NCBI GenBank assembly: GCA_900618425.1
Contig: UZAN01049834.1
Coordinates: forward strand, 1 to 21,409
Source of the DNA: Echinostoma caproni
Taxonomy: Eukaryota; Platyhelminthes; Trematoda; Plagiorchiida; Echinostomatidae
DNA: 21,409 bases
Reading direction: 5' to 3'
Shown here: piece by piece, positions 12,048-21,391 of the stretch
How the letters are laid out: the number at the start of each line of letters is the position of its first letter
How positions within the stretch are numbered: the stretch's first letter is position 1
The notes under the pieces: generated by a model
Database searches by the model: none
The model's input: the letters and a program-made list of their open reading frames with translations, nothing else
What the model was told of the DNA's origin: nothing
Program-made: the position numbers and the translations under genes

Positions 12048-12409
12048 TTAACAGAGTATTTCATGAGAACTTTGTGTGGATTCGGAGCTGGGAAAAAGAA
12101 TCACGGTTGATAGCCTGCACTTGAACACCACAACTATCGAGAGCGCTTCTGTTATTCTCTGCTGATCATTTAGTTGTGAAGGCCTGAAGTTACCGAATCC
12201 ATTTTTTCTTTGATCCGCCCTTACTGACTGAAATTCACTGGATTGGATTATGTATAACTGGATGCGCACTGTGATTACCTGATCATTATAAAATTTACTT
12301 GGATCGACATATGCGAAATCGGAGGTATTATATGTCAGCCGCTTACAATCGTTTACACCCTCTTGTGTCATAAAACATCTTGTAAAACAGTAAGCTGCGG
12401 ACCAATTTT
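12048..12409 (-). other. Unassigned cysteine-patterned open frame, possible exon
   Basis: The frame is open for about 120 codons from the stop near 12409 to the stop at 12048-12050, with its first ATG at 12371. Near the start it reads AAYCFTRCFMTQEGVNDCKR, then LTYNTSDF, giving C-x3-C-x9-C followed by a short aromatic/Asn stretch. PAN/Apple modules of secreted proteins have loosely similar cysteine spacing, but the later cysteines are missing here. A donor-like ATGATCAG|GTAATC occurs (in coding sense) after ...DPSKFYNDQ, so the real exon, if any, may end there and the rest be intron. The PAN comparison is weak inference. Confidence 0.22.
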
Positions 12410-13577
12410 ATCCTTTTGCACCTAATCGACTGTCGTGTACGCCCTTTTTTGCCTACGATGAGACTAAAAACGATCAACTTGTGGGTTTCAAAAACAAAGC
12501 TGTATGTTCTACTTTATGATAGAAAATCACTGTGCCAAGTTGTGATGATCCTGGCCTACGGGATGACGCTAACCACGGATTGGCAGGTTACTGTTTTCGG
12601 ACCATTGTGATGAATCCAGCTTCCCAGATGACGTCAGCAAAGTGCCTACGCCTTACAGCCTCTGAACTACAAACCATAGGCCAGTTATACCAACCAATCA
12701 GAAGCTGTGCGGCCCAGACAGAAGCTGTACGACGCCAGAAATACTAGCGCGCGATTGATAGATGCCTAGATAACCAATGAACTTCTTTTGTGCATGTTAC
12801 TTAACCCCCATGATTTCTTCCAATAAATGAACTGCTGCTCATATAGCCTTTCCCTTTCTTACCTGGGATACTGTCGTGTTAGTACCAGTGTGATCCAGTG
12901 CTTACGTGGTTTCCGTGATTTCTGATACTTGATTCGTATTTCGTAATCAGTGGGTACTTCAACCACTACACAAGCGCACTGCTACGGCGACGCATGTTAA
13001 ATAAATTAAACTGGACGTTTTGAACACATCACGTCCGGCTTATCACGAGTTTCCCGATGCTTGACAGATAGCTGTTTAGTTTATCAAATCTATTTCTTTT
13101 GAATAGGTAAATTGGAGGTGTAAAATAAAGAAATTTAAAAATAGTCTGTCTTTCAAGGAAATTCGAAATCCCCAATTATAAATCGAAGCAATTGCCGGTT
13201 TCGAATAACAGCCGAAAACTCTTCGCTATCTAATCTGCTTCACACTGACGATAGACCAAATCAGGAACAACAGTGGACAAAGTTGCATGTGGGCTTGGGC
13301 TGCTCAGTTTGCACCTCAATAGCTTGCAGAATTGCACTGCAAATTGTGTTAGCAACAATTTAAGTTGTGAGGACACATCGATGCGGCATTCAAGTCACAG
13401 ATCCGCTTGAACGGACTATGAAACAAACGGATCGCAATGGTTGATTTCGGTATGAAGCTATCTTGTGATACAACAGTTTTCTTTTATTTACGCAGAGTTC
13501 TATCTACCATCGAATTTCCAAATGCTTTACCTTCAATTTTATTTTTGTGGTAAATTCCGTTGTTTCTGGTCGCATAG
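12410..13577. other. Non-coding stretch with a G/C-richer block at 12540-12760
   Basis: Open runs at 12416-12610 and 12532-12747 overlap each other and show no motif. The block at about 12540-12760 is richer in G and C than its surroundings and holds a CCAAT-like ACCAATCAG just before a tandem duplication. Promoter or old-repeat origin cannot be told apart by eye. Nothing else is recognised. Confidence 0.4.
12699..12739. repeat. Two-copy tandem duplication, about 20 bp
   Basis: CAGAAGCTGTGCGGCCCAGA (12699-12718) is followed directly by CAGAAGCTGTACGACGCCAGA with small changes (12719-12739). This is a direct tandem duplication with one inserted base and a few substitutions. Confidence 0.8.
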
Positions 13578-13604
13578 CAACAGCAGTGATAGTGATTGCT
13601 GTTG
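13578..13604. repeat. Inverted repeat CAACAGCA / TGCTGTTG
   Basis: A perfect 8-base stem encloses an 11-base loop made of a GTGAT direct repeat (GTGATAGTGAT). A transcript from either strand would form a hairpin. It sits in otherwise featureless DNA. Confidence 0.7.
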
Positions 13605-13985
13605 ACTCTGTTGTTGTCTATTGACCCAATCGTGTTTTTCATCCGATTATGCTAACAGCAACAATCAGCCTATATTATCAATCGAAACAAATCGTCAATG
13701 TTGTCGTCACAGTCGATAAGACGCCATTCGGGACTGTAGAGATCCAAAGCACTTAAATTGGTATTTAATTTCCTCCGTGAACGGAAAAATGTAAAGATTC
13801 GTGTGCGCGAGATAGTGTACATGTCTGAAAACGATTGGATGAATTTTCGTCATCAAACTAGCATGACTACACAATGCAGCAGTCGCTCACGCCAACATTG
13901 ACCTGATAAGCACTAAGCAAAACGCCTTTGTTGACAGAACGTTTCCTCAGTGATTTCCTGGCGCTCCTGATAACATTTCAACATG
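13605..13985. other. No gene seen
   Basis: Short frames only. A few more AACAGCAACA-like phrases follow the preceding hairpin around 13650. No repeat family or RNA gene was recognised. Confidence 0.5.
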
Positions 13986-14414
13986 TCAAAGTTTTCCGAG
14001 ATTTTGATTCCCAAAAGGAATTTGATCAAAAATAACCTGGAAATCCATGCGAATCTCCTCGATGCAGATGAGATTTGTTTGTCTAGAATCTTGCCATTTC
14101 ATTAAGCAAACTGTGCTTCTCCATAGTCGAAACCCGAATTCACTATCGCTCTCTATTTTTCTCCAATTCGTAATATTGCATGGCCTATGTGATGAGTACT
14201 GACTAGATTCGAAAAGGAAAACAAATAATAAGACTTGTTCACATGGTATGGACTCCCACTTCCGTATGCTGTTTTCTCCGCAGATCACAGGAATCGTGTT
14301 GGGGGAGGTGAGAACGGAAATTGGTATTGATCGGCAGTCTTGTTTCGAAACCCAGTAGAAAGTGAGACTGATCGGGAAAGTTGTTTCCAGACCCAATGGA
14401 TTTATTGCTCTCAA
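13986..14414 (-). other. Longest single open frame (142 codons), unassigned
   Basis: This is the longest ATG-initiated frame in the window. It reads MRAINPLGLETTFPISL, then scattered cysteines and tryptophans, and ends NQNLGKL. No signal peptide, repeat or known domain is visible, and hydrophobic runs such as QVLLFVFLF are too short for a clear membrane span. It could be an exon with flanking intron, an old mobile-element fragment or chance. Confidence 0.2.
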
Positions 14415-14798
14415 TGAATACTCGATCGAGCTTACTTATTATTCAACAGTAGATATTTGATTGTTGAAATAAGCCCGGTAGTGACAATCGCCGGTTGGAC
14501 TGGAAAAAAATTATGCCGATTTTCACGAATTTGACAGAAAAAAACTTAGTTATTTAGTGGGAAATGACAGACTCTATATGATGATATTAATATTGTTTCA
14601 GTTGTTTTGGTTTCTTTTGATACACTGAATTATGCTTGTTATCTCCTTCTTCGAGGTGAAAAGTCCATTTTGGAGGTTGAATGAACAAGGGTAACTAGGT
14701 CCACCTAATTTCATATTTCCCATAATCATGAATACGAACTGATTTCGCGACATCCTGGTCGTAATGCTTACTGGTTCGTTTGAGGAAAAGGGCGTGTT
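14415..14798. other. No gene seen
   Basis: A/T-rich sequence. The 71-codon minus frame at 14598-14813 shows no motif. AATATTGTTTCAG ending at 14600 resembles an acceptor, but the following frames are not convincing. Confidence 0.45.
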
Positions 14799-14856
14799 GA
14801 ACGTGTGGAACACGTTCCTTGGGAGCGTGCTCCGAACGATGAGTAGCTAGTCGTTC
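14799..14856. repeat. Three adjacent inverted repeats
   Basis: Three perfect dyads lie almost end to end. The first is GAACGTGT-GGA-ACACGTTC (14799-14817), the second GGAGC-GT-GCTCC (14822-14833), and the third GAACGA, an 11-base loop, then TCGTTC (14834-14856). The outer two share a GAACG/CGTTC theme. The block begins a locally G/C-richer stretch. Possible readings are a structured RNA with three stems, clustered palindromic protein sites, or the terminal hairpins of a mobile element. No family was recognised. Confidence 0.7.
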
Positions 14857-16149
14857 AAGCACTGAGGTTTTCACACAACCGAAGCCTGTTCTGCAAGAGG
14901 ACCGTGGCTTTGCAGCATTGGCTTTAGTTTTCCGAGGGCTCCGATCGCGAATCTCTGAGACAACTCATCCGTTCGATCTTCAGGAACCAGGAACCACAAT
15001 CCACCCGCGAACAAACTAATAATAATTGTCCAAGGATGCGATTTCTATTCAGTACTCGTCTGTGGATTACGGTAGCTGAGGAATAAATCGGAAAGCTCAA
15101 CATTTGATGCGTATTCAAATTTTCATCGCATTATTATTCTTACATTCTCCCATACCATGGCAAAATCATTCGCTGTTTTTATGCGCCCAATCACGGCAGC
15201 ATATATCGACCTCGAGCATAAACACACACACTTACACATGGTTGTTGTTGTACGTTCGGTTTTCGTTTGAATCAACTTGTTTTCATTTGAAAGTTTCTGC
15301 ACTCATTCTACTTCAGACCAACGCGTGAATCGAAAGAAACAAATCATAATCCCTACCAAATTGAATGCATTTCAGGCAGCCGCTGCACTTACCATGCGCG
15401 CACACGTCTGCAAATAAACCAGTTCAAAGTGTCAGTTTGTACTGTGTGATGAGAAGGGGCGGTGTTGTCTGTCAATCATCCGACTGAATTCGATCGCACG
15501 ACATGTTTACCTAAGTCAGTTATTACACTGCATCCGCGTGATTCTGCTCTCTCACACACACATACAAGCACACACAGACCACTGATAAGCAAAATGTGCA
15601 CCCTAAATCAAAAAGTTTGACAGGATATTGGAATCAATCAAAGTTTTCTCAAAAAGTACTGATTTTTCAGTAAATGTTCATGCACAGTTAGCCAAACTCC
15701 CCGTCCGAAGATTCTGGGACTTGTCAGAGACTGTGTTCATAAGAAAATTGCGCAACATGGTTGGTTTAGCTACGCGTCGGTTGAAAATCGGAGAGCAAAG
15801 TGAAACTGTACATAATATTGGAAGGCCGGAAACACCGACTTACACCAACTGTTATTCGCGAACAGAACCTGATAGGTTCAGTGCACGCGGGAAATGAATT
15901 GTCACACTCACGGTGAACTAAGACAATAACAATACCGGATGACCGGAAGCAGGAAGAGACATTGACAAGTCTTACTTCTCCTGACCCACGAACACCTCTT
16001 CACTCCAAAGCAGTTGCAACAGATCGACACAACGATGCCATAAATGAAAGGTAAGTTTATGCCAACCATTCAATGTAAGGCATCGTGGAGATTAGCGCAC
16101 GTTATTTTAGAGGATAAATAATTGAAAAACAAGAATTAATTTGAGGAAA
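14857..16149. other. Non-coding stretch with CA-rich runs
   Basis: Interrupted CA/TG-rich runs occur around 15221-15235 and 15552-15577. The 89-codon plus frame at 15628-15897, the 74-codon plus frame at 15104-15328 and the 64-codon minus frame at 14924-15118 have no recognisable motif. Nothing else is supported. Confidence 0.45.
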
Positions 16150-16600
16150 TTAGCTTGTCTTAGCCACGACAAATGAAAACCAAAACATAAAGGCGTTGGT
16201 GACAACGTTTCGACCCTCTTGGAAGGCCTTTTTTAAGTCGTTTAATCGGTTAATTTCACGTTACAAGCAATTATAAGGCCCAACGCCTCTCCAATGAGAA
16301 AAGGTGCAGCACCTCGCATCCCCTCTCATACGAGAGCTCTCTTATCCCACCAAACCACCTTATGAAGCGTCTTTGAACCTTCTCTAGCGCTTTGGAATCT
16401 CTGACCAGGAAGAGGCTCCACGCCCGAACACAATATTCGATGTGTGGCTGTACAAACGCTTTATAGAGGGATAAGAGAACCTCCGGCCTCCTGAACCCGA
16501 CTGCACGTCGGAGCTGATACAGGGCTCCAGATGCTTTCTTCCATACCAGACTGTTTGGGACCGGTACCAGTTGTTCCCATTCCAAAATCCGCTTCCGTTC
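16150..16600 (-). mobile_element. Truncated second-type LINE, 3' part
   Basis: Read on the minus strand, the last stretch of a CR1/Jockey-like polymerase (16585-16271) is followed by a probable 3' untranslated part. This contains AAGGCCTTCCAAGAGGGTCG, then AAACGTTG, around 16200-16235. An 8-base inverted pair, GGCGTTGG (16192-16199) and CCAACGCC (16280-16287, overlapping the end of the coding part), brackets this region. The 5' portion is absent: upstream in element sense lies the SINE. Its protein segment does not match copies A and B, so it is a different LINE family. The 3' border is approximate. Confidence 0.65.
16271..16585 (-). pseudogene. LINE reverse transcriptase C-terminal fragment
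   Basis: This open run matches the conserved thumb/C-terminal region of CR1/Jockey-type polymerases: ALYQLRRAVG, then LLSLYKAFVQPHIEYC, then ALEKVQRRFIRWFGG, then LSYERGCEVLHLFSLERR. In the family these follow the palm in the order 'LY..FVRPHLEYC..W', 'LEKVQRRATR', 'LSYEERL..LxLxSLExRR'. The palm, with the catalytic aspartates, is missing, and the run begins at a TTG codon with no true start. The frame ends in a stop soon after SLERRWAL. It is a relic of a 5'-truncated insertion. Confidence 0.85.
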
Positions 16601-16603
16601 TGT

Positions 16604-16635
16604 GTTAGTTTTATGTTATGTTATGTTAGTTTTAA
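16604..16635. repeat. Pentamer tail (TTATG)n of the SINE
   Basis: The plus strand shows GTTAGTT, then three TTATG units (16611-16625) and a partial unit, then GTTAGTTTT. On the SINE strand this is a (CATAA)-type 3' tail, the kind recognised by a partner LINE in several SINE families. Confidence 0.7.
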
Positions 16636-16740
16636 ACCACCAGAACCTGTTGTGTTTACACGCATCCAGTTCTCCTGTAAAGCAAACAAGTGTACATATG
16701 ATGAATCCTTCGTGTAATTGAGGCGTGATCTGAAAAGCTG

Positions 16741-16795
16741 GGAAGCACTGAGCAGCTGTTTCGACCTGGTTGGGTCTCATCAGCAGTGCGAATCC
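16741..16795 (-). ncRNA. Hammerhead ribozyme motif, probably cleavage-impaired copy
   Basis: On the minus strand, stem I is GCACUG (16789-16784) pairing with CAGUGC (16750-16745), extended past an internal loop by GGA with UCC. The core CUGAUGAG follows at 16783-16776. Stem II is GACC/GGUC with loop CAACCA, then comes the core GAAAC (16762-16758). A short stem III region, AGCUGC, closes onto stem I. All conserved core bases of the CUGAUGA...GAAA consensus are present, with a type I layout. In the register that keeps stem I perfect, the cleavage triplet reads GCU instead of the required NUH form (such as GUC). Position 15.1/16.1 is then mismatched and self-cleavage is expected to be weak or lost. 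Confidence 0.78.
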
Positions 16796-16808
16796 ATCGA
16801 TCTAACTG

Positions 16809-16863
16809 GGGATCGAAACGGGGTTCTCACAAAAAGAACGCAAGTATACTAGCCACTCGGTCA
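16809..16863 (-). promoter_or_regulatory. RNA polymerase III internal promoter: A box and B box
   Basis: On the minus strand, TGACCGAGTGG (16863-16853) is one change from the tRNA-Ser/Leu type A box, and GTTTCGATCCC (16819-16809) fits the B box GGTTCGANNCC at all but one base. They are 33 bases apart, as in tRNA genes and SINE heads. A run of five T between them (16835-16831) could act as a premature pol III terminator in this copy. Confidence 0.72.
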
Positions 16864-17049
16864 CCGGGCAGCTGATCGGACCGTTTCTCATTTGGGAATT
16901 TACACGACGAATTCATCACATGAACAAATCGAATTCTCCACTAATCGCATTCAACAAACAGGTGTATGCTAGATTTGATTTCCACACATGCACATTAAGT
17001 TACCAAGTCTTTGAATAACTAGGTGAAGTACGTATTTCGTTGATTTCTA

Positions 17050-18090
17050 GAGGACTCATCCACATTTGAATTTATTTATTGCTTCCTTGTGAACTGGAGA
17101 CTTTCGGTTGTCCTAAACGATTATTAGCATGACCTACTGATTACTTTTCTGGAAGAATTCAATCCACCAAGATTGGTTGAAATAAACCCAAGCCATTGGT
17201 AAACAACTCCGCGGGTACTCAAAGGTTTAAACCTTTCATCACACTTACTTAACACCATTTGACTGTTAACACCCCTACTTCTCTATTCGAATAACCTGAC
17301 TGTCTGGTTGTCTCCGATTCTTCTGATCGTTTACAATTTTTTTCAACCTGAACAACATTCAACTATTTCCCGCTCCTTACAGTCTCTCTCCTATTCCTTC
17401 TAACTATTTCGAATGTCCCTACCTTATCGCATTTTTTCTTTCCCATCTGATACGGTAGGGAATAGCTCTGAACCGGTATCCCGGGTGAACTGTAGCAAAT
17501 GTCTGGGGATTTTTATCCATGTTAATCTTCATTAGACTTTTCACATTGAACATCGACACTAAACTTCTGTCTTTCTTTCCATAACCGTAAATGCACCGGT
17601 TTCGAATTCAACAGTCGCTTATCTCCAAATTCATATACAAGTGTGCTTTCTCGTTTTATTCTATTGTTCACCCGTTTTTTAATCCTTTAAACAATACCTT
17701 AAATTACTTCTACGTCGACTGACCGCCTTGTCTTTCTAATCCCGCTGGAGGGGTTGATAACCACTCGGTGTTAAATGTCGTTTGAATGCATGTGAAAAGT
17801 TTGTGCACAAGATTTTTATCGATGCCCCGCATCTACGCACACAGATTTAATTTCCTGCCGTTCTCATGTCTACTAGTTCATCATGTTTGTTTTCCCTCAT
17901 TCATCAACAAAGACCGTAGATTTACCGTACCCTCATTGGCACATTATCAGGGTATGAAGAACAGGTTTTCGCGGACTTTCTTACGAGTTTCGGGACGCAA
18001 CATTTTTCTCTCTTCTGTGTACACTGTTGACTGTAATGTGGGCTTTACGCCGGCAGAAGCTATAATTAACATTATAATTACAATTAATAG
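17050..18090 (+). mobile_element. LINE copy B, same family as copy A, more decayed
   Basis: Colinear with copy A from the GACTC-like phrase near the palm start to the shared 3' end. For example, AACTGGAGA at 17093-17101 matches copy A at 52-60, GAATGCATGTGAAAAG at 17783-17798 matches 738-753, and TAATGTGGGCTT at 18034-18045 matches the copy A end. The preceding bases include GATTTCTAGAGG (17042-17053), consistent with a decayed DFSRAFD-type block, so homology may reach somewhat further upstream. It ends in an A/T-rich tail near 18065-18090. Stops and frameshifts throughout make it dead; the YxDD region is no longer readable. Confidence 0.8.
17786..18050 (+). pseudogene. Decayed pol C-terminal end of LINE copy B
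   Basis: An open run starts at 17786 and continues into flanking sequence to 18157, but most of its residues are out of frame with the ancestral protein. Comparison with copy A (723-938) shows the same nucleotides shifted by small indels. The open frame is therefore a by-product and not a gene. Confidence 0.55.
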
Positions 18091-20302
18091 AACAAAGCTA
18101 TTAGCCAATATTTGGCTCATTCGTCCTGAGCGGGCAACTCGAACTTTCGCGAGCTGAAACTGAATATAGTAATTTGATTATTATGGCATCGATTTTGTGA
18201 CTTACGTTGAGGGATTTTTCTGTATTTATATGGTGGAGTTGTTCCAGTAGAGTATCCAGATTACATTTGAGCGTTTCCAAAAAGACTAGCCAGCTCCACA
18301 CATTTTACGCGGGATGAATTCCATTTACTGCCGTCACATCCCGGAGACTACTCTATTGTGATTACACTCACACTCCTCGAGCGTACGCGGGGAATGGAGG
18401 GGGAATGCGATCGCCTGTGACAAGAGAACATCACCTCAATCACACGATTAACTAGTGTCCCGGACCGGAATTACATTACGCACAGAGTGATACCCACACA
18501 CACACAACCACATACTGAACATGAAGCGGTGAATGATGCCGCCCGGGCCTTCATTTCCCGGGTCACAGGTTGCCTGACCCTAAATGATTGATGACCAATC
18601 TGACGAACAAAGTGACCAATCCGATCGATTTGGAGTTGGCAAAGTGCATGAGCATTAGATAGACCAAAGTTAAACTCGTACAACTGAATATGCGTGTTTC
18701 TAATATGTGTAATTCACCGTCATCTATTCTACAGGATCGAAAGTTGTTATTACTTTTGAAATTTGTGCAGTGAAGCAGATTCCAACTGGATCCAACGGGC
18801 CATATCAAAAATCTTCCGGAAGCTGTAATTGCAGTCCTTGTGTTCTTGCTATCATGATAGTTGAACACAGACCCCACACAATGGAACCTGAGCTGTGGGG
18901 CTTGATTAAAACATCCACTTGAATTGTTCCATCATTCATATTGGTCACAATTAACTGTTTGATAACGTGATGTCATTCACTTCGAATGATGGTAGATTAC
19001 AGGTTTTTCATTTTCCTCCGGGTGTAAGGGAACACATAGAACTACCTATCAGAAAAAGATTATGAGCCGAATGATAAGGCTTCGATCATCGCATATTGGC
19101 CTTCGATAACCCACAATGGTTTGTTTATTCAGCTAAGGATAACACCGTTTGCTTGCTGCAGAATACCGCTTGACTGTTTCTTTGATATCTGCGAAAAGTC
19201 AACCAGTTATTCAACGATAAACCCATAAGAGTTAGTCAAACTTCTACTTTACTATTTTTCGCCATTTTAAAATAATATCCCGGTCATGAGTGATCTGTCG
19301 TTTGAGATCTAGCAAAACCACACAGTCTCTCTCTCACCAATTCCAATCATGGAAACCAGTAACCTTTTTCCTGCGGCCCTAGAGTGGCGAACCACATAAG
19401 GCTCCATTATGTCAGGCGTGGTATTGAGCACTAAACGCAATATCACCCTAAGGATGCTTTTCTCTGGATTACGTTTCAGAGGGGGGATGACCGAACGTAA
19501 CTATAAACCCGTTTTTGAACACCCGGTTATCAGCTCCTGTTTCTGATGATATTTAACTAGTTTCTTCATAGCTATCGGGCCCGGGGCGATAATTCACAAT
19601 TGATCCTGGAAACGGCTTAGCTCTCATGAGACGGAATCTTGATCGTTCTAGCAGCACATCAACTCTCTTTGACAAAAAAAAATAATGAAGCGGCTGTTTT
19701 CCGCATATGCAATCTGAAAGCAACAAAAAATGTCACCCCTGAAATATTCTCGATTGGTATAAAATCGGCTTCTCGTTTGGGGGTGACTTCTTAGTTACAG
19801 AGATATTGTATCATCACTGATTTGGTACCCAATCTGGTCTGAGATACACGTAAAGCAAAATATATTACATATTTCGAAGATGACTTGACATCTGAAGTGG
19901 ATAGACGAGTTTCGTTTCGCCTGATTGTTCAACTTACATGGAAAGCTCGTCATTCTCACCAGGAACACACTTGTCACTTTCGAGGACCAGTAAAAGTGTT
20001 GCTACTATAGTGTACCAAGGCACTGAATTCCGGCAGCCGACTCGGTCTGGACGGCTAACGGTTTCATACCAATTCAGCACAAGTCTAGTTAATAGTGTGA
20101 TAATTCTTTCTACGCACAGAGGTCATCATTTAACTGCCAACTGTCGCACTGAGACAAATTTGTCACCGGGTAATTAAACAACCGACATTCATCAGATCAC
20201 TTCTTCCTTCTATTTCTTTGTGGAAATAGCAAAATCAATCAACTGTTTTTATCTCATAACCTAGTGTGTCCATATTAATACATAACATGTAGTATGCATC
20301 TG
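18091..20302. other. Non-coding stretch, no supported gene
   Basis: A G/C-rich block at about 18300-18600 includes two CCCGGG sites flanking CCTTCATTT (18542-18562) and a CA run at 18495-18508. Minus frames of 70 and 104 codons (18471-18683, 18563-18877) overlap each other and show no motif. A short CT run is at 19326-19335. The stretch 19370-19620 differs in composition and may be an old repeat, but is unrecognised. Confidence 0.45.
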
Positions 20303-20303
20303 N
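20303..20303. other. Ambiguous base (N)
   Basis: A single undetermined base. It marks a sequencing or assembly ambiguity in non-coding DNA. Confidence 0.98.
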
Positions 20304-21391
20304 GAATACAAATCAGCTGGATTCCCTCTTTAAATAGGATTTTCCTGGTAATGTAAACATCGAGAAAGGACATGCCGCTATCAGAATGAGTCAGTTAAAA
20401 CAAGGAGACAAAAGGAGTTCAATACTTCACCGATAGACACGCATAGCTGAAAGTTCACGCATGCTGTCCCCCCAAACCGTACCCGGTCAAATCCATCCAA
20501 TAGAGAACCAGTATCACTGGCCACTCTGAGACAATGTCAAATTGATAAAACCAGCAAGGACTCATGAAAGGTAGGGTTACACTTAAAAAAAACCAGAAAG
20601 CACGTCATGGCCAGGAGATTGTTTCATATCTCTACCACCTGTACAATACACGTTGTCTAATTATTACAACTACATTCATTCGAAGCAGAAAGTGGCAACG
20701 TTGTTGCATTGTAGTGAAACGGAGGAGATTAAGTCAATTTTCCTATTAGATGTTCACTATGCTCCTTGCAAATGGACGAATCAAGAATATCGACAGTAGA
20801 TGACTTCAATAATGACCGGGAACATCAATTAGTTGAATAACACGGTGGAACGGGGGGGGGGCGAGATGTTACTCCGTTGTGTTGAAACGTACCGCTTTAC
20901 CCCTCATCTTCCAAATTCAGTATCAGTCCTGAATCCAAACTGGGTTCAATTATTGTTCGAGTCTAGACAACCGTAGTACAGGTCAAATGTGATAATTGCA
21001 ACACACCAGTGCTCCTAGATAACGACAATAAGTGAATTAAGTGCAACGATCTAAACAACAAAATGTTAATTAATTGTGTTGGTAGTTAAATCGATTTCAC
21101 AAGCCCAGTTGAACACTTTGTTATTAAAAGGGTGTAGAGAAAAGATTCACAGAGTGAACGAAGTACGATGAAGTCCTCCTATGATTGTTTTTATTTTTCC
21201 CATGGATAGTAGGTCTTTCGTGATAATATAGTAGAACCCACATACCTCTTGGACAATGCCCATTGTATCTATTTGTGAGTGATTTAGATGTGCGCCAACG
21301 GAGTATATTGAATCCGTATAGAACACAGCATCCCAAAATAAGCTGATCGGTATCCTCTTCTCCAGTGGGAAATGAAAAACCATTGATTCAA
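20304..21391. other. Non-coding stretch, no supported gene
   Basis: Only short frames occur. The two overlapping minus frames at 21124-21383 show no motif. A run of ten G at 20852-20861 is the longest homopolymer noticed here and is a likely site of length error. No RNA gene or recognised repeat. Confidence 0.45.

Larger units (their letters stand above)
16604..16880 (-). mobile_element. tRNA-derived SINE carrying a hammerhead ribozyme motif
   Basis: Read on the minus strand, the element runs from a tRNA-like head (about 16880-16800) through a hammerhead core (16795-16741) and a short body ending GGTGGTTTAAAAC to a (CATAA)n tail. The tail appears on the plus strand as TTATG units at 16611-16629. 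Head, body and simple-repeat tail are the classic SINE layout. Such elements are transcribed by RNA polymerase III and moved by a partner LINE. The same combination of pol III promoter and hammerhead is known for the schistosome SM-alpha repeats, which supports a fluke host. No clear target-site duplication was found, so the 5' border is approximate. The element abuts the LINE fragment in the same orientation. Confidence 0.7.

Noticed and set aside
16241..16260. Possible terminator or tail from the T-rich run near the LINE fragment end
   Set aside because: The run is short and lies within the probable LINE 3' untranslated part; there is no independent support for a regulatory role.
17221..17236. 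Perfect palindrome AAAGGTTTAAACCTTT in LINE copy B
   Set aside because: It lies where copy A encodes the QGAVLSP block and arose by ordinary decay of that sequence.
18490..18512. CRISPR-like or satellite array at the CA runs
   Set aside because: Only a simple dinucleotide run is present; there are no spaced direct repeats.
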